Of a DNA stretch of 64,000 nt, positions 1 to 10,698 are shown piece by piece. Source of the DNA: Brachynemurus nebulosus (Eukaryota; Arthropoda; Insecta; Neuroptera; Myrmeleontidae); the NCBI GenBank assembly GCA_035578155.1, contig JAPWDM010000005.1, positions 13,420,832 through 13,484,831 of the forward strand, written 5' to 3'. How positions within the stretch are numbered: position 1 is the first letter of the stretch; each line of letters opens with the position of its first letter. Below the pieces are notes generated by a model, which saw only the letters and a list, made by a program, of their open reading frames with translations, was not told the DNA's origin and made no database searches. The position numbers and the translations under genes are program-made.

Positions 1-25
1 AAAATAAAAATAAAAAATAATAATT

Positions 26-76
26 AGTAAGTGTCCGGGTCTACACCCCAAATCCGTCTTGACCCGGACACTTACT
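26..76. repeat. Short hairpin with GTGTCCGGGTC arms
   Basis: Two 16-bp arms (26-41 and 61-76) are perfect reverse complements, AGTAAGTGTCCGGGTC against its complement, around a 19-bp spacer. The right arm read on the minus strand continues into AAGACGG, so it matches the longer motif seen again at 336 and 691. It may be the joined or collapsed ends of a terminal-inverted-repeat transposon. The superfamily is not recognised. Confidence 0.6.
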
Positions 77-335
77 TAAATAATGTAATAACATGCAAGC
101 TAACCTCTCCCGTCGGGGTTAGGACAGTGTTGTATATCGTCTGATGTCTTTGAACCTGTCAAAGGCTTCAAAACATTTTGTGGGAAGGGAGAGGGATCAA
201 TACATAGTATGCCTCTCTATGAAGTAAACATGCGATATGACACTAGAAGGAGGCATAAACCGCGTAATTCTGGCCGGGATATAACGTATGGATAGTGGGC
301 CAGTGCGAATCGCGGCCATAGTGTAATAAACTGAT

Positions 336-353
336 GTGTCCGGGTCTAAACGG
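336..353 (+). repeat. GTGTCCGGGTCTA-type motif, second locus
   Basis: GTGTCCGGGTCTAAACGG repeats the hairpin arm at 26-76 and the copy at 691. It looks like an isolated transposon end. No matching inverted end is visible inside the window. Confidence 0.45.
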
Positions 354-690
354 ATATATGTATATAGCATGTATTTTTTTATATATACATCGAATATAAC
401 TTCAAACATCATTAAATGACGCGCGATAAAATTCTGAACACATACATATCAAAATTAAAACAATATGACAATTATGATGAAAATTACATGTCTAAGTTAG
501 ACACATATTTTATTTCTTTGAAAAGCTGTAGGATAGTAATCCTGTAAAATGAGATAGTAAAAGTTGAAATCCGTAGTTTCTATTGGTACAGCTGTTTAGA
601 GGATGTTCTTCTCTCTCTAATGACGCCAAGAACAAATGTTTATTGTAGCAGGTTAATGTAGAAACTACTTACTTTGAAGATTGGTGCAAA

Positions 691-708
691 GTGTCCGGGT
701 CTAGACGG
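691..708 (+). repeat. GTGTCCGGGTCTA-type motif, third locus
   Basis: GTGTCCGGGTCTAGACGG is the most complete copy of the motif. Four occurrences in 700 bases (three plus, one minus) are far above chance in this AT-rich DNA. Confidence 0.45.
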
Positions 709-2295
709 TTTTACGGTACTGTAAATAAAGTATATGTTGTCAAAACACAACGAGGAGGCTTATTTAAACCACCAATTCCCTTCCATACTTCCATGACATA
801 ACCCGTTTGAGTCCGTTCTGTAAATTTTCAAAATATCATTTACATTCATGTTTATTTTAATTGTGCTAAATAGAATAAATTGAAGGATTCCGTAACACAA
901 TATTTGCTCCCCCCTCTCATTTTACGTAGGTTAGCGTAGCTTTCTCCCCACCCGCACTCTCAACAGGTTATGTGGATTATGGATGCTTCCTAACTACTAA
1001 ATAGTACATTTCAGAACTTTTGTCTTCCTCTGTTTATATTTTTTTTTTTAAATTTTCCCTAGCATATTATACCCTTTTTCGGCGGCTGTTAGTTTTGCTG
1101 GCTTCCGAATAGAATTAATTTTTATTCAGGATTTAAATTTATTTGAAGTTTTATTTTTACGATTCGTTCTGGAACACTGTGTAGTTACTTATAATAATGG
1201 CGAGACGGGAAAAATTTTCAACTTTTTATATAGTTTAAGTTATACGAATATTACTTGCTATGCGCGTGAACGCCTTGTCTGGTTTATTTCAATTATCCTT
1301 TGCGCCAGAGGTGGATCACGAATAATACACATATAAAACATATTTCTTTACTCTTTGATCTCTCCACATTGTTGCTGTTGTAATTTCTGTATTTGTAACG
1401 TAAAATATATGTTGGTTCTGTAGAGACTTATTGCCGATATATATAGATACAGGTAATATCAAAAACCTAATAAGGGAAAACGTCGAATCATGCTGTCGGA
1501 AAGTGCTTAGACCTTCAAAACTGATTTGTGTCTCTCTCATGTCAATAATAGTGACAGTTGGCGAGTACAGTGAATCAAACAGAAGGTTACTTTCGTAATA
1601 ATTTACACTTTAAATTGTATTTTTAATTTTGCGACACACTGTAGCAACAAGTATCTTTCAAATAAATAAGAATATGTTTACAAAGGTCCGTGATTTACCG
1701 CAAGACGTTCTAAGTAAAAAGAAATTTTTCTATATTTCATTGTCTGATGTCTAATTTGTGTTGTTAAATAAAACGTCAAAAATTGTATTTATTTCTTTCC
1801 TGTATCGTAAATAAATAAAATAATATTATCTGTAATTTTTTTTAGATTTTTTAAAACTCTAAAAGTTAGAGGCAACCAAAGTTTTGCGAGGTAATATTAC
1901 CTGTAACTACATATTTACATTTTTTGAGTCAACAGTTTAAAAATTTCAGAGGAGACAGACAAATTATTTACCACTTTGAAACTCAATATTTCACAAATGT
2001 GACTCAAAGGTACCCCTGTCATAGCATAACGAATTTCGATTTAAAAAAAAATTATTTTTTCTCGGAAACCAGTTTGCATCGAATATTGGTTCAATTTATG
2101 TGATTTTTTCTCTTCTTTATAATGGTGAAATGTCGCAAAAACTTTTAAAAATTGTAAAATTTTTCCAAAAACCTTATTTTTTTTTACGAAAAATGGCCAA
2201 AAAATCATGTTCTGGGAATCGGACGTTTTTTCCAAATTTCATAAAAATATAATGTTTTGCTCGAAAGTTATCGTGCTGATACATAAATACCTATA
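709..2295. other. Unassigned AT-rich DNA
   Basis: No convincing coding frame, TIR, tandem repeat or RNA gene is seen. The few 60-75-codon frames lack any recognisable domain and show no composition shift from surrounding noncoding DNA. Confidence 0.6.
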
Positions 2296-2297
2296 TA

Positions 2298-2903
2298 CAG
2301 TTGAATTTCTTTATGAGTCCGCTTACGGGGCTGTAGGAGAATATAATTATAAGAATTCCTGTGCACCCACTTGCGCTTAGTAGTCGACCGCCGTAACTCG
2401 CACCTCCCTGTACTTTTTAAGCGTGTGAGTGTGTACTTACTTATATTCAAATAGCCCGGACGTTTAGTTAGAAGGGGCATAAAATCCGCCTATTTTTAAT
2501 AAATACATTTACTAATATTTTCTAAATGCGTTCTCTAGTTTGTGTGACAGGAGTTTAAACGATACTGTCAACACATATTTATTTAAATTTTTTTTAAATC
2601 TTTTGTAGAAATTGTAAATAATATTGTTAGTCAAATAAAGTTTGTAATATAATCCGCACGATGAACGAACAAAACTTGTTTTGGTCAACTATACGTCATG
2701 TATTATGTAAACACGGACCTATAAAAAAATTATTTTAGTGAATAGAAAGATTCTGACGGGATGATTTATGAGTTGCACTGTTAAACATCAACACCAATGT
2801 TCCGGTCTTATAACGAGAGACTGAAATGAATTTTTTTCGGTCATGGAGGGAGAATGTTTACAATAGAAATATAAATCGGCGGACTCATAACGAAAGTCGA
2901 ATG
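2298..2903 (-). mobile_element. pogo/Tigger-like nonautonomous element, copy 1
   Basis: A 606-bp element between TA dinucleotides at 2296-2297 and 2904-2905. Both ends carry the form CAGTYGAMTTTCGTTATGAG followed by TCCGC, and the two ends are inverted to each other. The interior is homologous, in opposite orientation, to 12909-13536. Shared blocks include the segment near 2810 (ATGTTCCGGTCTTATAACG) and the GTGCGAGTTACGG-type block near 2400. TA duplication plus CAGT(C/T)GA ends fit Tc1/mariner-superfamily pogo/Tigger relatives. No transposase frame remains, so it must depend on an outside enzyme. Confidence 0.75.
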
Positions 2904-2905
2904 TA

Positions 2906-3770
2906 TAATAAATTTTAGTGAATGTAATTTTTGGGTTTTAGACACCTCAAAATAAACTGTTATAGTCTCGGACTCAAGTCGTGTCATGGCAGTGGCTGTA
3001 ATAGCTCAATTTCTGGTTCGAAAATTCGCTGAATTAAGTAAGTAAAGGGAACAAACAACTCCGTAATATTCCTAGTTTGGGGTTAATTTCCGTGAGAAAA
3101 ACAGCATTAAATTTGTATATTTTAAAATACATATTAATATTTTAAAACGCTTACGTATATTATTAAAAAATAATTAATACATGCAAATATAAACAATAAA
3201 TTAATAAGTACAGAATCTGTAATCTTGTCAACATGTCAAAATATCGATGTTGTGACAGAGAGAGGAAGAAAAATTTAATCTACCTGCTGTATAATTTTAT
3301 TAATTGGCTTGTTTTTTAAATTCATTTTAAATCATTTATTTGACATAATAATTGCTACTTAAGGAATTTATGTATAGTAATTATTGGCGTGAATATGTAA
3401 AAAAAACGTGTACACTTGCCTTTTCATTGAATTTACATAAATCAAAATGAGATAAACGATCATTTTTGTTACCTCTTCAATTTTTATCAGTGCGAATGAA
3501 TCAATTTGTTGAAAATTATTGTTATTAACATTTGAATAATATTTATATTGCAATTTAACGTTGATTTATTCTGTCAGCACGGTTGATAGCTGTATTAGTT
3601 GCATATAAAATTATGTAGATGAACTAAATGTTGTTTTTTAATTAATTAACTTTTACAGTTTTTGTATTTTTACACTCAAAATGATTTGTTTGTCCAAAGA
3701 TTAAAAATTTCTTTGATTTTGTTTTCTTTGAATAAAAATTTTTTGGTTGAAATAAAGAAATACTTTTTCT

Positions 3771-3809
<39 letters not shown>

Positions 3810-4547
3810 GTCAAAGAAATATATCTTTTAATCAACTAGTTTCTTTGATTCAAAAAAATCAAAGAATTTAAAATATAAAAAAAATAATTTTTATAAATTT
3901 GAGAGCTGTATCTGATTTAATTTTTTCTAACACAAAAGACTATAAGTGTACATATAATTTTTATAATTTCTTATTATAAACATATATTTTTAAACCCATA
4001 TTTAAAAAATTAACATGTTCAGTAAATAATGTAAGAATTTTTAAATCGCCTGTTTAAATACTATACTTTACATATTACTTAACTATGTTAATATTAATTT
4101 TTTAATGTTCCGTAAAATTATTTAAACCACAATCGCTGTCTGACATGACATGTATTTATTGTATTGTTGTATATTTTTTGTTTATTGTCTAATTTTTAGA
4201 CAAATGTAGTAACGTACATAACAAGGCCTACGCACGAGACGTGTGCTGTACGTTATATTGTATGCATTTGTAATTTAACCATTTATAGTGCAAATGTCAT
4301 ATTATGTATGTAGATTCGTTTCTTGGACAGTTTCTGTTTGATTAGTTATTGACAAGTACGTATTATTTTAACACTTTTCTTTTTTTTTTTTTAAATACGA
4401 AAAAAATTGGAATTGTTTAGTTGTTAAATTAATATTAGTATATGTTCCAATTAGAAAGGTTAACAAATTAATCATATTTAAATGTTTTTTTTATTATTTA
4501 CGTAGACTAACGTAATAACCGTCCAGTCTAATTAACCATTCAGTTAG
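2906..4547. other. Unassigned AT-rich DNA
   Basis: Apart from the inverted repeat around the poly(T) run at 3702-3870, nothing is recognised. There are short T and A runs but no credible gene. Confidence 0.55.
3702..3870. repeat. Imperfect inverted repeat around a poly(T) run
   Basis: Blocks containing TTTCTTTGATTTT and TTCTTTGAAT on the left recur inverted on the right (AATCAAAGAAAC, ATTCAAAAAAATCAAAGAAT). The spacer holds about 32 T residues (near 3774-3806). It may be an old hairpin MITE or the tail region of a retroelement. Terminal signals are unclear. Confidence 0.35.
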
Positions 4548-5708
4548 TGTTTTAGCACGTTGATGGTCATAACCTATTATAGTGATGAGCAAATGCAAGA
4601 CCAAGATCAAGACTGCCAATCTGCAATCTGCCAAGCTGACAGTCTTGGTCTTAGTCTTGGTCTTCTAGAACAGTTTGAGTCTTGGTCTTGCAAATGCAGT
4701 CTTGGTATTGGTCTTGGTCTTGCAAAATGCAGTCTTGGTATTGTTCTTGGTCTTAGTATTGCTAAAGAATCTTGCACTTTCTTGCATTTTTTTATTAGCG
4801 AATTTTTTCCTTCTAAAATCAGAATTTTCTCTCTTTACGGTATTAATTGACGACATGGGTGGAATAATAGCCTAACTCGCGTTAGAAAGTTTTTCCGTAA
4901 ATTGCATTTTTTTGTAGCTCTGGGATAGCTCTATTTGTAAAAAAAATTCACTTTAAAGTCTTGGAAAATAACGAAGATATTAATAATTTTGTATTAGGTT
5001 GTTATTTTCGCAATTTGCTATTAGTTGACCTAACTTAAATTAAACCGTGTAACACATACATACATATTAATTTATTAGGATGTGCATAAAAAATTGGGTT
5101 CTAATAAGAATTATATAGGTACGGTACGTATATCCAACAAAAATATTGTTTTCATGAGAAAAAAACATGACCGAACAGGTTCTACTACCCTTAATAAAGA
5201 TAAAACAATAATAAAATTTTGTAAAATATTTTTAAACCTATTTGTATACAGTACCTTCAGAAAATGAAGGTATAATAAATGACTTTCCAGTTTAAAAATA
5301 AAACTGATTTTTTTTTATATTCATTTACATATATTCTTAAATGTAGCCTATAAGGTACTTCTGATTATACTTAAAAGAAAATTATTACCGAACCTTTTTT
5401 ATTTTAAATGTAGTGTTTTGATTTTGAATTGACAGTTGAGATGATTTTCCTATAAGAATGTCTAATTTCTAAACATAAATACATAATTTTTAATTCTTAA
5501 ATGTTAAATATGAATGATAGTTCTTTACGATATATAACTAAAAATAAGGTATATCTAAGTTTATAAAATTTGTTTTTAAATCATATAAAATAATTTGTTT
5601 TCTCCTCATTTCATAACGGCACTGTATGTGTATCTGTATGTATTTTAAAAAAACATTTTTGTTTTGCCAATTATGTGTATTTATGTACATACCCATATTA
5701 CCTATGTA

Positions 5709-6286
5709 CACTGGAGCATCGATTATGCGAACTATAATAGGTTTGGTTAATCGATCGTTTTCGAAAAAAAAAAACATTAGTGTTATATTAAGCAGTCTCC
5801 ACATTCTCGCCGAAGTAGGACGAGGTTCCTCGCTGAGGTTGGCCGAGGCATATGAATAGCATTAAAACACTAACCGCGAGACACAACGAAATGACCCTCT
5901 ACATTCTCGTTTCGTCCAACCTCGGCGAGAATGTGGAGACTCCTTTATGTATATGAGCATAGTGAAACGAATAAACAATAATAATAAACACAAATATCTT
6001 TTGTACATACTACGATGCTTACACAAAAACAAATAAATAAAAATTACATATAGTACATAATGGTACATTGGTAAACACGTAAACAGTAGGCTTATATTTT
6101 AGAAAACAACAAAAAGTTCCACAATAGAGGTAGGAGTTACAAAAGGATTAATTTGCCAAGGGAAAAAACTATCAAGGAATAAGGTGATTAAAGAAATAGA
6201 CGGAACTACTACTAAATTTGAATTTTGTCTTCTGGAACGCGTTTGGTTAATCGAGGTTCGAGGAGGAGATAATCGATGCTCCACTG
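5709..6286. mobile_element. pogo/Tigger-like element nested in the 1.69-kb element
   Basis: Ends CACTGGAGCATCGATTAT (left) and CAGTGGAGCATCGATTAT (right, minus strand) are flanked by TA at 5707-5708 and 6287-6288. A second inverted block, GGTTTGGTTAATCGA, lies inside each end. It is 578 bp including the small MITE at 5792-5942. A 61-codon minus-strand frame near the right end shows no recognisable transposase motif. The TIR style and TA duplication point to the pogo/Tigger/CENP-B-like group. Confidence 0.8.
5792..5942. mobile_element. ~150-bp MITE, innermost level of the nest
   Basis: Terminal inverted repeats AGTCTCCACATTCTCGCCGA and its complement face each other about 150 bp apart. A looser GGACGA/TCGTCC block extends the arms. 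The flanks do not show a clear duplication. It lies in the left half of the pogo-like element. Confidence 0.75.
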
Positions 6287-6757
6287 TACTTATTTTACTA
6301 CTTGTTAGTATCCATGTTTAGTATAGCTGGTGTACTTTTTATTTAAAAAAATCTTGACTTAAATTTTTAATTTAATTTAGGTTGTTATTGTATCCAAGTT
6401 GTCATTTTCATATTAATCCGTCGCCAATAATTTTATTTGAATTTCGGAAATAAGAACCTAATTTCTGAAATATTTAAATCAATTTATCTCAAAACTAGTA
6501 TTTTGAAATTAGGCTATTATTCCACCCATGTCGTCATTTATACTTTTAAACTATTTAAATAATTTAGCAAGAGTCTTGCTTTGTCTTGCTCACTTGAGTC
6601 TTGGTATTGGTCTTGCAGCCATACTTGTAGTCTTGGTCTTGATCTTGCTCTTGGTATATATAGTCTTGGTCTGCAAAAAATGCAAGACCAAGACAAGACT
6701 ACAAGACTAAGACTAATTTTGCTCATCACTAACCTATTACGATGAAACGCCCAACTG

Positions 6758-7751
6758 CACAGTGGTCCAATTTAAAAAAAAAAAAAAACAGACAAAAATC
6801 AAAAATTACTTTGAGTAAAACAAAAAATGGTATATAAGGATTTTCAAGGTCGCTGATTATGAATTTGATATTATTATTTTGAAAATTCAAAAGTCCAAAA
6901 TGGCGGGCAAAAATAAAAAAATTAGTTTTATTGAAACAAAGAATGGTATATAAAGGTTTTCAAGGTCGCTGATTATGAATTTGATATTATTTTTCTGAAA
7001 ATCCAAAATGGCGGGTACAAAATGGCGGACAAAAACAAAAAGATTACATTTATTGAAACAAAAAATGGTATATAGAAGTTTTCAAGGTTGTTGATTATGA
7101 ATTTGATATTATTATTTTAAAAATTAAAAATGACGGGTCCAAAATGACGGACAAAAATAAAAAATAAGTTTTATTGAACCAAAAAATGCTATATAAAGGT
7201 TTTAAAGGTCGCTGATTATGAATATGAAGTGAGACAAGAAAAACTGAAATTGGTGTAAAAAACGAAGGGGTAAATTGGGGTAAGAATTTTGTTTTTTAAA
7301 ATAATCTACATACTTCATACTTTGTTGCAAAAAAATGCAAATCATCCAATTCGATTAGACTTATAACTATTTCTTATAAATAAACACATTAATAATGCAA
7401 TATTTCTCTGTAATAAGTACACCCTCTAGAAATATTAAATTACACATTCCAGACGCCACATATTTATAATGATTACTCATCTTTATTTTCAACTTCCATC
7501 ACTTTTGATTTCAAAAACACACTTGCAAACAAAAGTTATTAATGAACAACTAGAAGATGCGTATGAGACAGCAGCTCAGTTAGCTGTGTTTGACCTCCCC
7601 TTATCGGGTAATGCAGCCGGTATAATGGACTGTCGGTTTGCACCGAGGTGCAGTGGTGTTCCCTCTACGGTATTACGGGATAATAACTTCAAAATTACAA
7701 ACTTCACTTTTCTCATTTTTGTCCGCTTTTTTTGGAAATTGGACCATTGTG
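6758..7751. mobile_element. Transib-like nonautonomous element
   Basis: The left end is CACAGTGGTCCAATTT and the right end (minus strand) CACAATGGTCCAATTT, with 5-bp duplications AACTG at 6753-6757 and 7752-7756. CACWRTGG termini plus 5-bp duplications are the established signature of Transib transposons, the relatives of RAG1; the left end begins with the RSS-like heptamer CACAGTG. The uninterrupted paralog at 42345-42424 has a single AACTG. The 994-bp interior contains a four-unit tandem repeat and no recognisable RAG1/Transib core. An overlapping 113-codon frame runs out past the right end and is not credible. Confidence 0.8.
6785..7230 (+). repeat. ~120-bp tandem repeat, about four units
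   Basis: ATGGTATATA-type landmarks fall at 6827, 6943, 7065 and 7186, giving periods of 116, 122 and 121 bp. Each unit also has TTTTCAAGGTCGCTGATTAT and AAAATGGCGG blocks. The array lies inside the Transib-like element. Confidence 0.85.
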
Positions 7752-7999
7752 AACTGGTACATTGTTTTGGCAACTATGTGAATGTCAACGTGTTAAAAAC
7801 GGGGATATAGGTACATATCAATTAAAAACGATAATATTTCTCATCGTTTAGAACCGTAACCTAAACAAGCGCGCATACAGAGGGTTGATCATGAGGTAAT
7901 GAGAATGACTTTCCTCTCCGGCCACCGTAACAGAGATAAATTCAAAATTTATTGTGATGACGTGTTCAAGCTTACTTTGATTTTTTTGTGCTTAAAAAA

Positions 8000-8245
8000 A
8001 AAGAATATAAATAAAATAATAGAATGTGAATAGTTCACAAAAGTGAAAAGTTCACATCCAAATTACTATAACTCAACCAGTTATCCCAATTCAAATAACT
8101 TCAATAAAGCCTGATTTGAGAAAAAATAAATTTTTTTATTTGGTGATGTCATCAAGTTTACTAAAATTTTGCAATGCCTTAAAATGATGGGAAATATTGG
8201 AAGCAAATTATAGGTCATTTTGAATAATTTCCTATAGATTTAATA
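8000..8245. repeat. 246-bp direct repeat, left copy
   Basis: Nearly identical to 8573-8818; I count about three differences. The copies are 573 bp apart and flank a small MITE and a SINE. A diverged relative of the central part (CATCAAGTTTACT...CAATGC) occurs near 28140-28270. No TG...CA ends, so it is not a standard LTR. Confidence 0.85.
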
Positions 8246-8263
8246 CTTTTAATTTCAAATGTT

Positions 8264-8380
8264 ATCGAGTGCCTGTGAAACATTATTAGTGTATGGCGGA
8301 TTTTTACCCGTATTTAAACATACACCAATATCCATATGTTCACTCAATGTTCAGCTTTGGCTGATACTTGAACACTCGAT
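8264..8380. mobile_element. 117-bp MITE with ATCGAGTG ends
   Basis: The ends ATCGAGTG and CACTCGAT are inverted. The interior is homologous to 63888-64000 (GTGAAACATTA, TTTAAACATAC, CATATGTTCACT and GTTCAGCT are shared). In both places it lies next to a tRNA-Thr-derived SINE. Confidence 0.6.
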
Positions 8381-8402
8381 GTACTTTGGCAAATGGCCAA
8401 TT

Positions 8403-8572
8403 CATTATGTTAATTAAAATTGACATAGTGTTTGAAAAATTACCAAACTGGATCGGCTGGCACTCGAACCCGAATCTCTTGGTTACCAGCCAAGCGCCTT
8501 ACCAACTAGGCCACTGATCACTTGTTCGAGTGCCACTCCAATTCAGTAATCAATCAAACACAACCTCTCTCT
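8403..8572 (-). mobile_element. tRNA-Thr-derived SINE, copy 1
   Basis: Minus-strand positions 8519-8450 fold as a tRNA-like cloverleaf. The D-arm/A box is TGGCCTAGTTGG, the anticodon loop CTGGTAA has a 5-bp stem, and the B box is GGTTCGAGTGCC. The 3' body (CCGATCCAGTTTG then a TTTTTCAAACACT-type segment) is shared with copies at 36.6, 48.0 and 63.7 kb. The anticodon reads GGT, where the other well-preserved copies have AGT. The shared non-tRNA body shows it is a SINE, not a functional tRNA gene. Confidence 0.75.
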
Positions 8573-8818
8573 AAAGAATATAAATAAAATAATAGAATGT
8601 GAATAGTTCACAAAAGTGAAAAGTTCAGATCCAAATTACTATAACTCAACCAGTTATCCCAATTCAAATAACTTCAATAAAGCCTGATTTGAGAAAAAAT
8701 AAATTTTTTTATTTGGTGATGTCATCAAGTTTACTAAAATTTTGCAATGCCTTAAAATGATGGGAAATATTGGAAGCAAATTACAGGTCATTTTGAATAA
8801 TTTTCTATAGATTTAATA
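8573..8818. repeat. 246-bp direct repeat, right copy
   Basis: Partner of 8000-8245. The near identity implies a recent duplication event. Confidence 0.85.
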
Positions 8819-9628
8819 TTGAGATTTTAGGGTTACTATTTCTTTTCTTCTAATCACTACCAAAGTACCAACATTGAATATAAAACAAAGGACAGCATAC
8901 ATACAATATGTATAATATTCGTAAGTTATTTAAAATATATCGTCATTTCACATCGTTGACATGATGTCGATTAAAAATCAATAGACAAACGATTATTATT
9001 GAACGGTGGACATTAAAAATGAATGACTAACTATTGTCAACACAACATGTTCGTTTTTTTTTGTGGGTGGTGGTTGTTTATGCATGTAATCGATTATGTT
9101 AATCACAAATCGATATCATTGCCTAGCATCAGAATATGTAATAACTACATATTGTATATTAAATATTATTGTGTATTTAAATTGATATGTATTTACTTAC
9201 TTAAACTATGTACATATGTACATACATACATATATTTAATTGTTAGGCAGTTCTTAATCGTATTCGTACACTGCAAAAATAAATGTGTATAATAATGATG
9301 ATAATACTCGTAGTATACTTACCGTGTGTAAATTTCTGTATAATCGTATTTAATGTATTGCAAAATGTTCTCTGAAGTCAAACTTTTACAACGAAGATAT
9401 ACTTAATTGTTCAAATTGTTTAATTTGTCGCCAGGATTCCTGTTGTTATACTTTTTCTTAAATTGAAAATGATATTTGAATATTTCCAACTAGTGACCCA
9501 TTTGATGATTTTATGTCACCTACCTGAATTTCACAAATAAAGTATAAAAGGTATGAGAATTTATTGGAAAATATTATTGTTACAGCTAACTAAAGAGATA
9601 ATATTTTCTATTTGAATAATAATAATTA
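8819..9628. other. Unassigned AT-rich DNA
   Basis: Nothing recognised. An 89-codon frame at 9023-9292 is rich in I, Y, C and V as expected from AT-rich noncoding sequence. Confidence 0.55.
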
Positions 9629-9810
9629 ATATACTCCATTTCAAATACAATTGAGCATGAGTCATCTTTAAAAAATTAAATAATTCTACTATTCTAAACA
9701 AATCAATCTACTATTTTTTTCTAAAAACAAAATGCAAATGCAATAATGAAAGAGATAAAGTCAAGAAAACGGAAATTTGAACCATGGTTAAATTTAAGTG
9801 AAATGGACCA
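9629..9810 (+). repeat. Dispersed repeat, uninterrupted copy
   Basis: Matches 26842-27673, where the same sequence is split by a GATGC MITE. Shared blocks include ATTTCAAATACAATTGA, AAAAAATTAAATAATTCT and GGTTAAATTTAAGTGAAAT. It serves as an empty-site reference for that insertion. Confidence 0.7.
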
Positions 9811-10062
9811 TAGCAAAATTACTTGATACTGATAGTTTATTTATTTTTACAGAAATGAGTAAATATTTTGAGAACTCATAACTCGGGGGACAAAACTGAA
9901 TTTAAAGATTCTGTGTTGGTCTGGTTCCCTCAGAGTCGTTATCTGTTGATAGCGCCTGATTTTTCAAAATGGGTAGTGAGTGACTATGCACTCATCACAA
10001 AATTTTTCCTTAATTTCTCAATTATTCCTATGTACTTTAAATTAACTAAAAGTGGTATGACG

Positions 10063-10405
10063 CAGGGCCGTAACTATAGGCTATGGCAGCCGGGGCATTG
10101 CCCCGGTGCCCCCAGCCAAAGGGGACCTCCAAGAGAATACAAGAATTATTTCTTAGCAAATTTTAAGGGCGCTATTTCTGTAAAATTAGACGACTGACAA
10201 GCAAAAAAAAAAGTATTTCTGTAAAATTAGGGCGGCAAAAGATTGACGAGCAAAAAAAAAGTCACCGCTTCCGAGGAGCGGAATTTTAAGGGCCGTATTT
10301 CTGTAAAATTAGGGCGGCAAACGACTGACGAGCAAAAGAAAAAGAAATAGGGGCCCCCATTGTACTTTCTGCCCCGGGGCCCCTGAAGACCTAGTTACGG
10401 CCCTG
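10063..10405. mobile_element. 343-bp hAT element with internal repeats
   Basis: Termini CAGGGCCGTAACTA (left) and the same on the minus strand at the right, with a perfect 8-bp duplication GTATGACG at 10055-10062 and 10406-10413. CAGGGCCG ends and an 8-bp duplication are diagnostic for hAT. The interior is GC-richer than its surroundings and holds about three tandem units built on TATTTCTGTAAAATTAG, GACGAGCAAAAA and GGGCGGCAAA. No transposase is present. A 109-codon frame running in from the flank at 9868 is accidental. Confidence 0.9.
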
Positions 10406-10698
10406 GTATGACGTCATTAACAATTGGAGCAAAATTCGACGAACAATTTTAATTTAGTTTAGTTATTCTAATATAAAGTTGATGAAAAGTAAAAGAGACA
10501 GTAAACTAAGTACATCGTCTAATTTTGCTTCATTTTCTATATTTGTTCGATGACATTATACCACTTCTAGTAAATTTACGAATTATATGCATGGATATTT
10601 TTACACATTTAATTTTGCAGTGTAGACGCACATATGTTTTTACTTATGTATGTACATATTAATATATTAAATTGCATCACTTTGAATAAAATAAAATA

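Larger units (their letters stand above)
4848..6536. mobile_element. 1.69-kb TIR element inserted in hAT copy A
   Basis: A perfect 28-bp terminal inverted repeat begins TGACGACATGGGTGGAATAA (4848-4875, complement at 6509-6536). It sits between GGTATTAAT and TATACTTTTA, which are adjacent in the uninterrupted hAT copies B and C, so the insertion is certain. The target duplication is short and ambiguous (an ATT/ATTT-like 3-4 bp). No transposase frame is seen and the superfamily is undetermined. It carries a pogo-like element at 5709-6286. Confidence 0.85.
4580..6731. mobile_element. hAT-like element with TCTTGG hexamer arrays, copy A (interrupted)
   Basis: The ends are TAGTGATGAGCAAA and its reverse complement, typical of hAT termini. 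A perfect 8-bp duplication ACCTATTA flanks it (4572-4579 and 6732-6739). Without the insertion at 4848-6536 it is about 463 bp. The interior is dominated by TCTTGG/CCAAGA hexamers, with the CAAGAC form at both extremities and the complementary form inside, so each end can fold back. Copies B (45448) and C (55003) have the same plan. No transposase is encoded. Long frames here (leucine/glycine/valine repeats) are translations of the hexamer. Confidence 0.9.
4552..7775 (-). repeat. Old ~75-bp repeat unit split by two transposons
   Basis: Three separated pieces (4552-4579, 6732-6757 and 7752-7775) read together as one unit. It matches, in reverse orientation, uninterrupted copies at 38554-38632 and 42345-42424. 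Shared landmarks are CACGTTGATRGTCATAA, ACGAAACGCCCAACTGG and a block ending near CAACTA. The gaps between the pieces are exactly the hAT element 4580-6731 and the Transib-like element 6758-7751. The origin of the unit is unknown; its ends are partly inverted to each other. Confidence 0.7.

Noticed and set aside
7469..7810. 113-codon frame as a Transib/RAG1-like fragment
   Set aside because: It crosses the right TIR and target duplication into flanking DNA and shows no recognisable catalytic motif.
8000..8818. Miniature LTR (TRIM) retroelement
   Set aside because: Direct repeats lack TG...CA ends, no flanking duplication is seen and the tRNA-like part is a full SINE, not a primer-binding site.
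9868..10197. 109-codon frame
   Set aside because: It starts in a flanking repeat and ends within the 343-bp hAT, so it is a chimera of two unrelated repeats.
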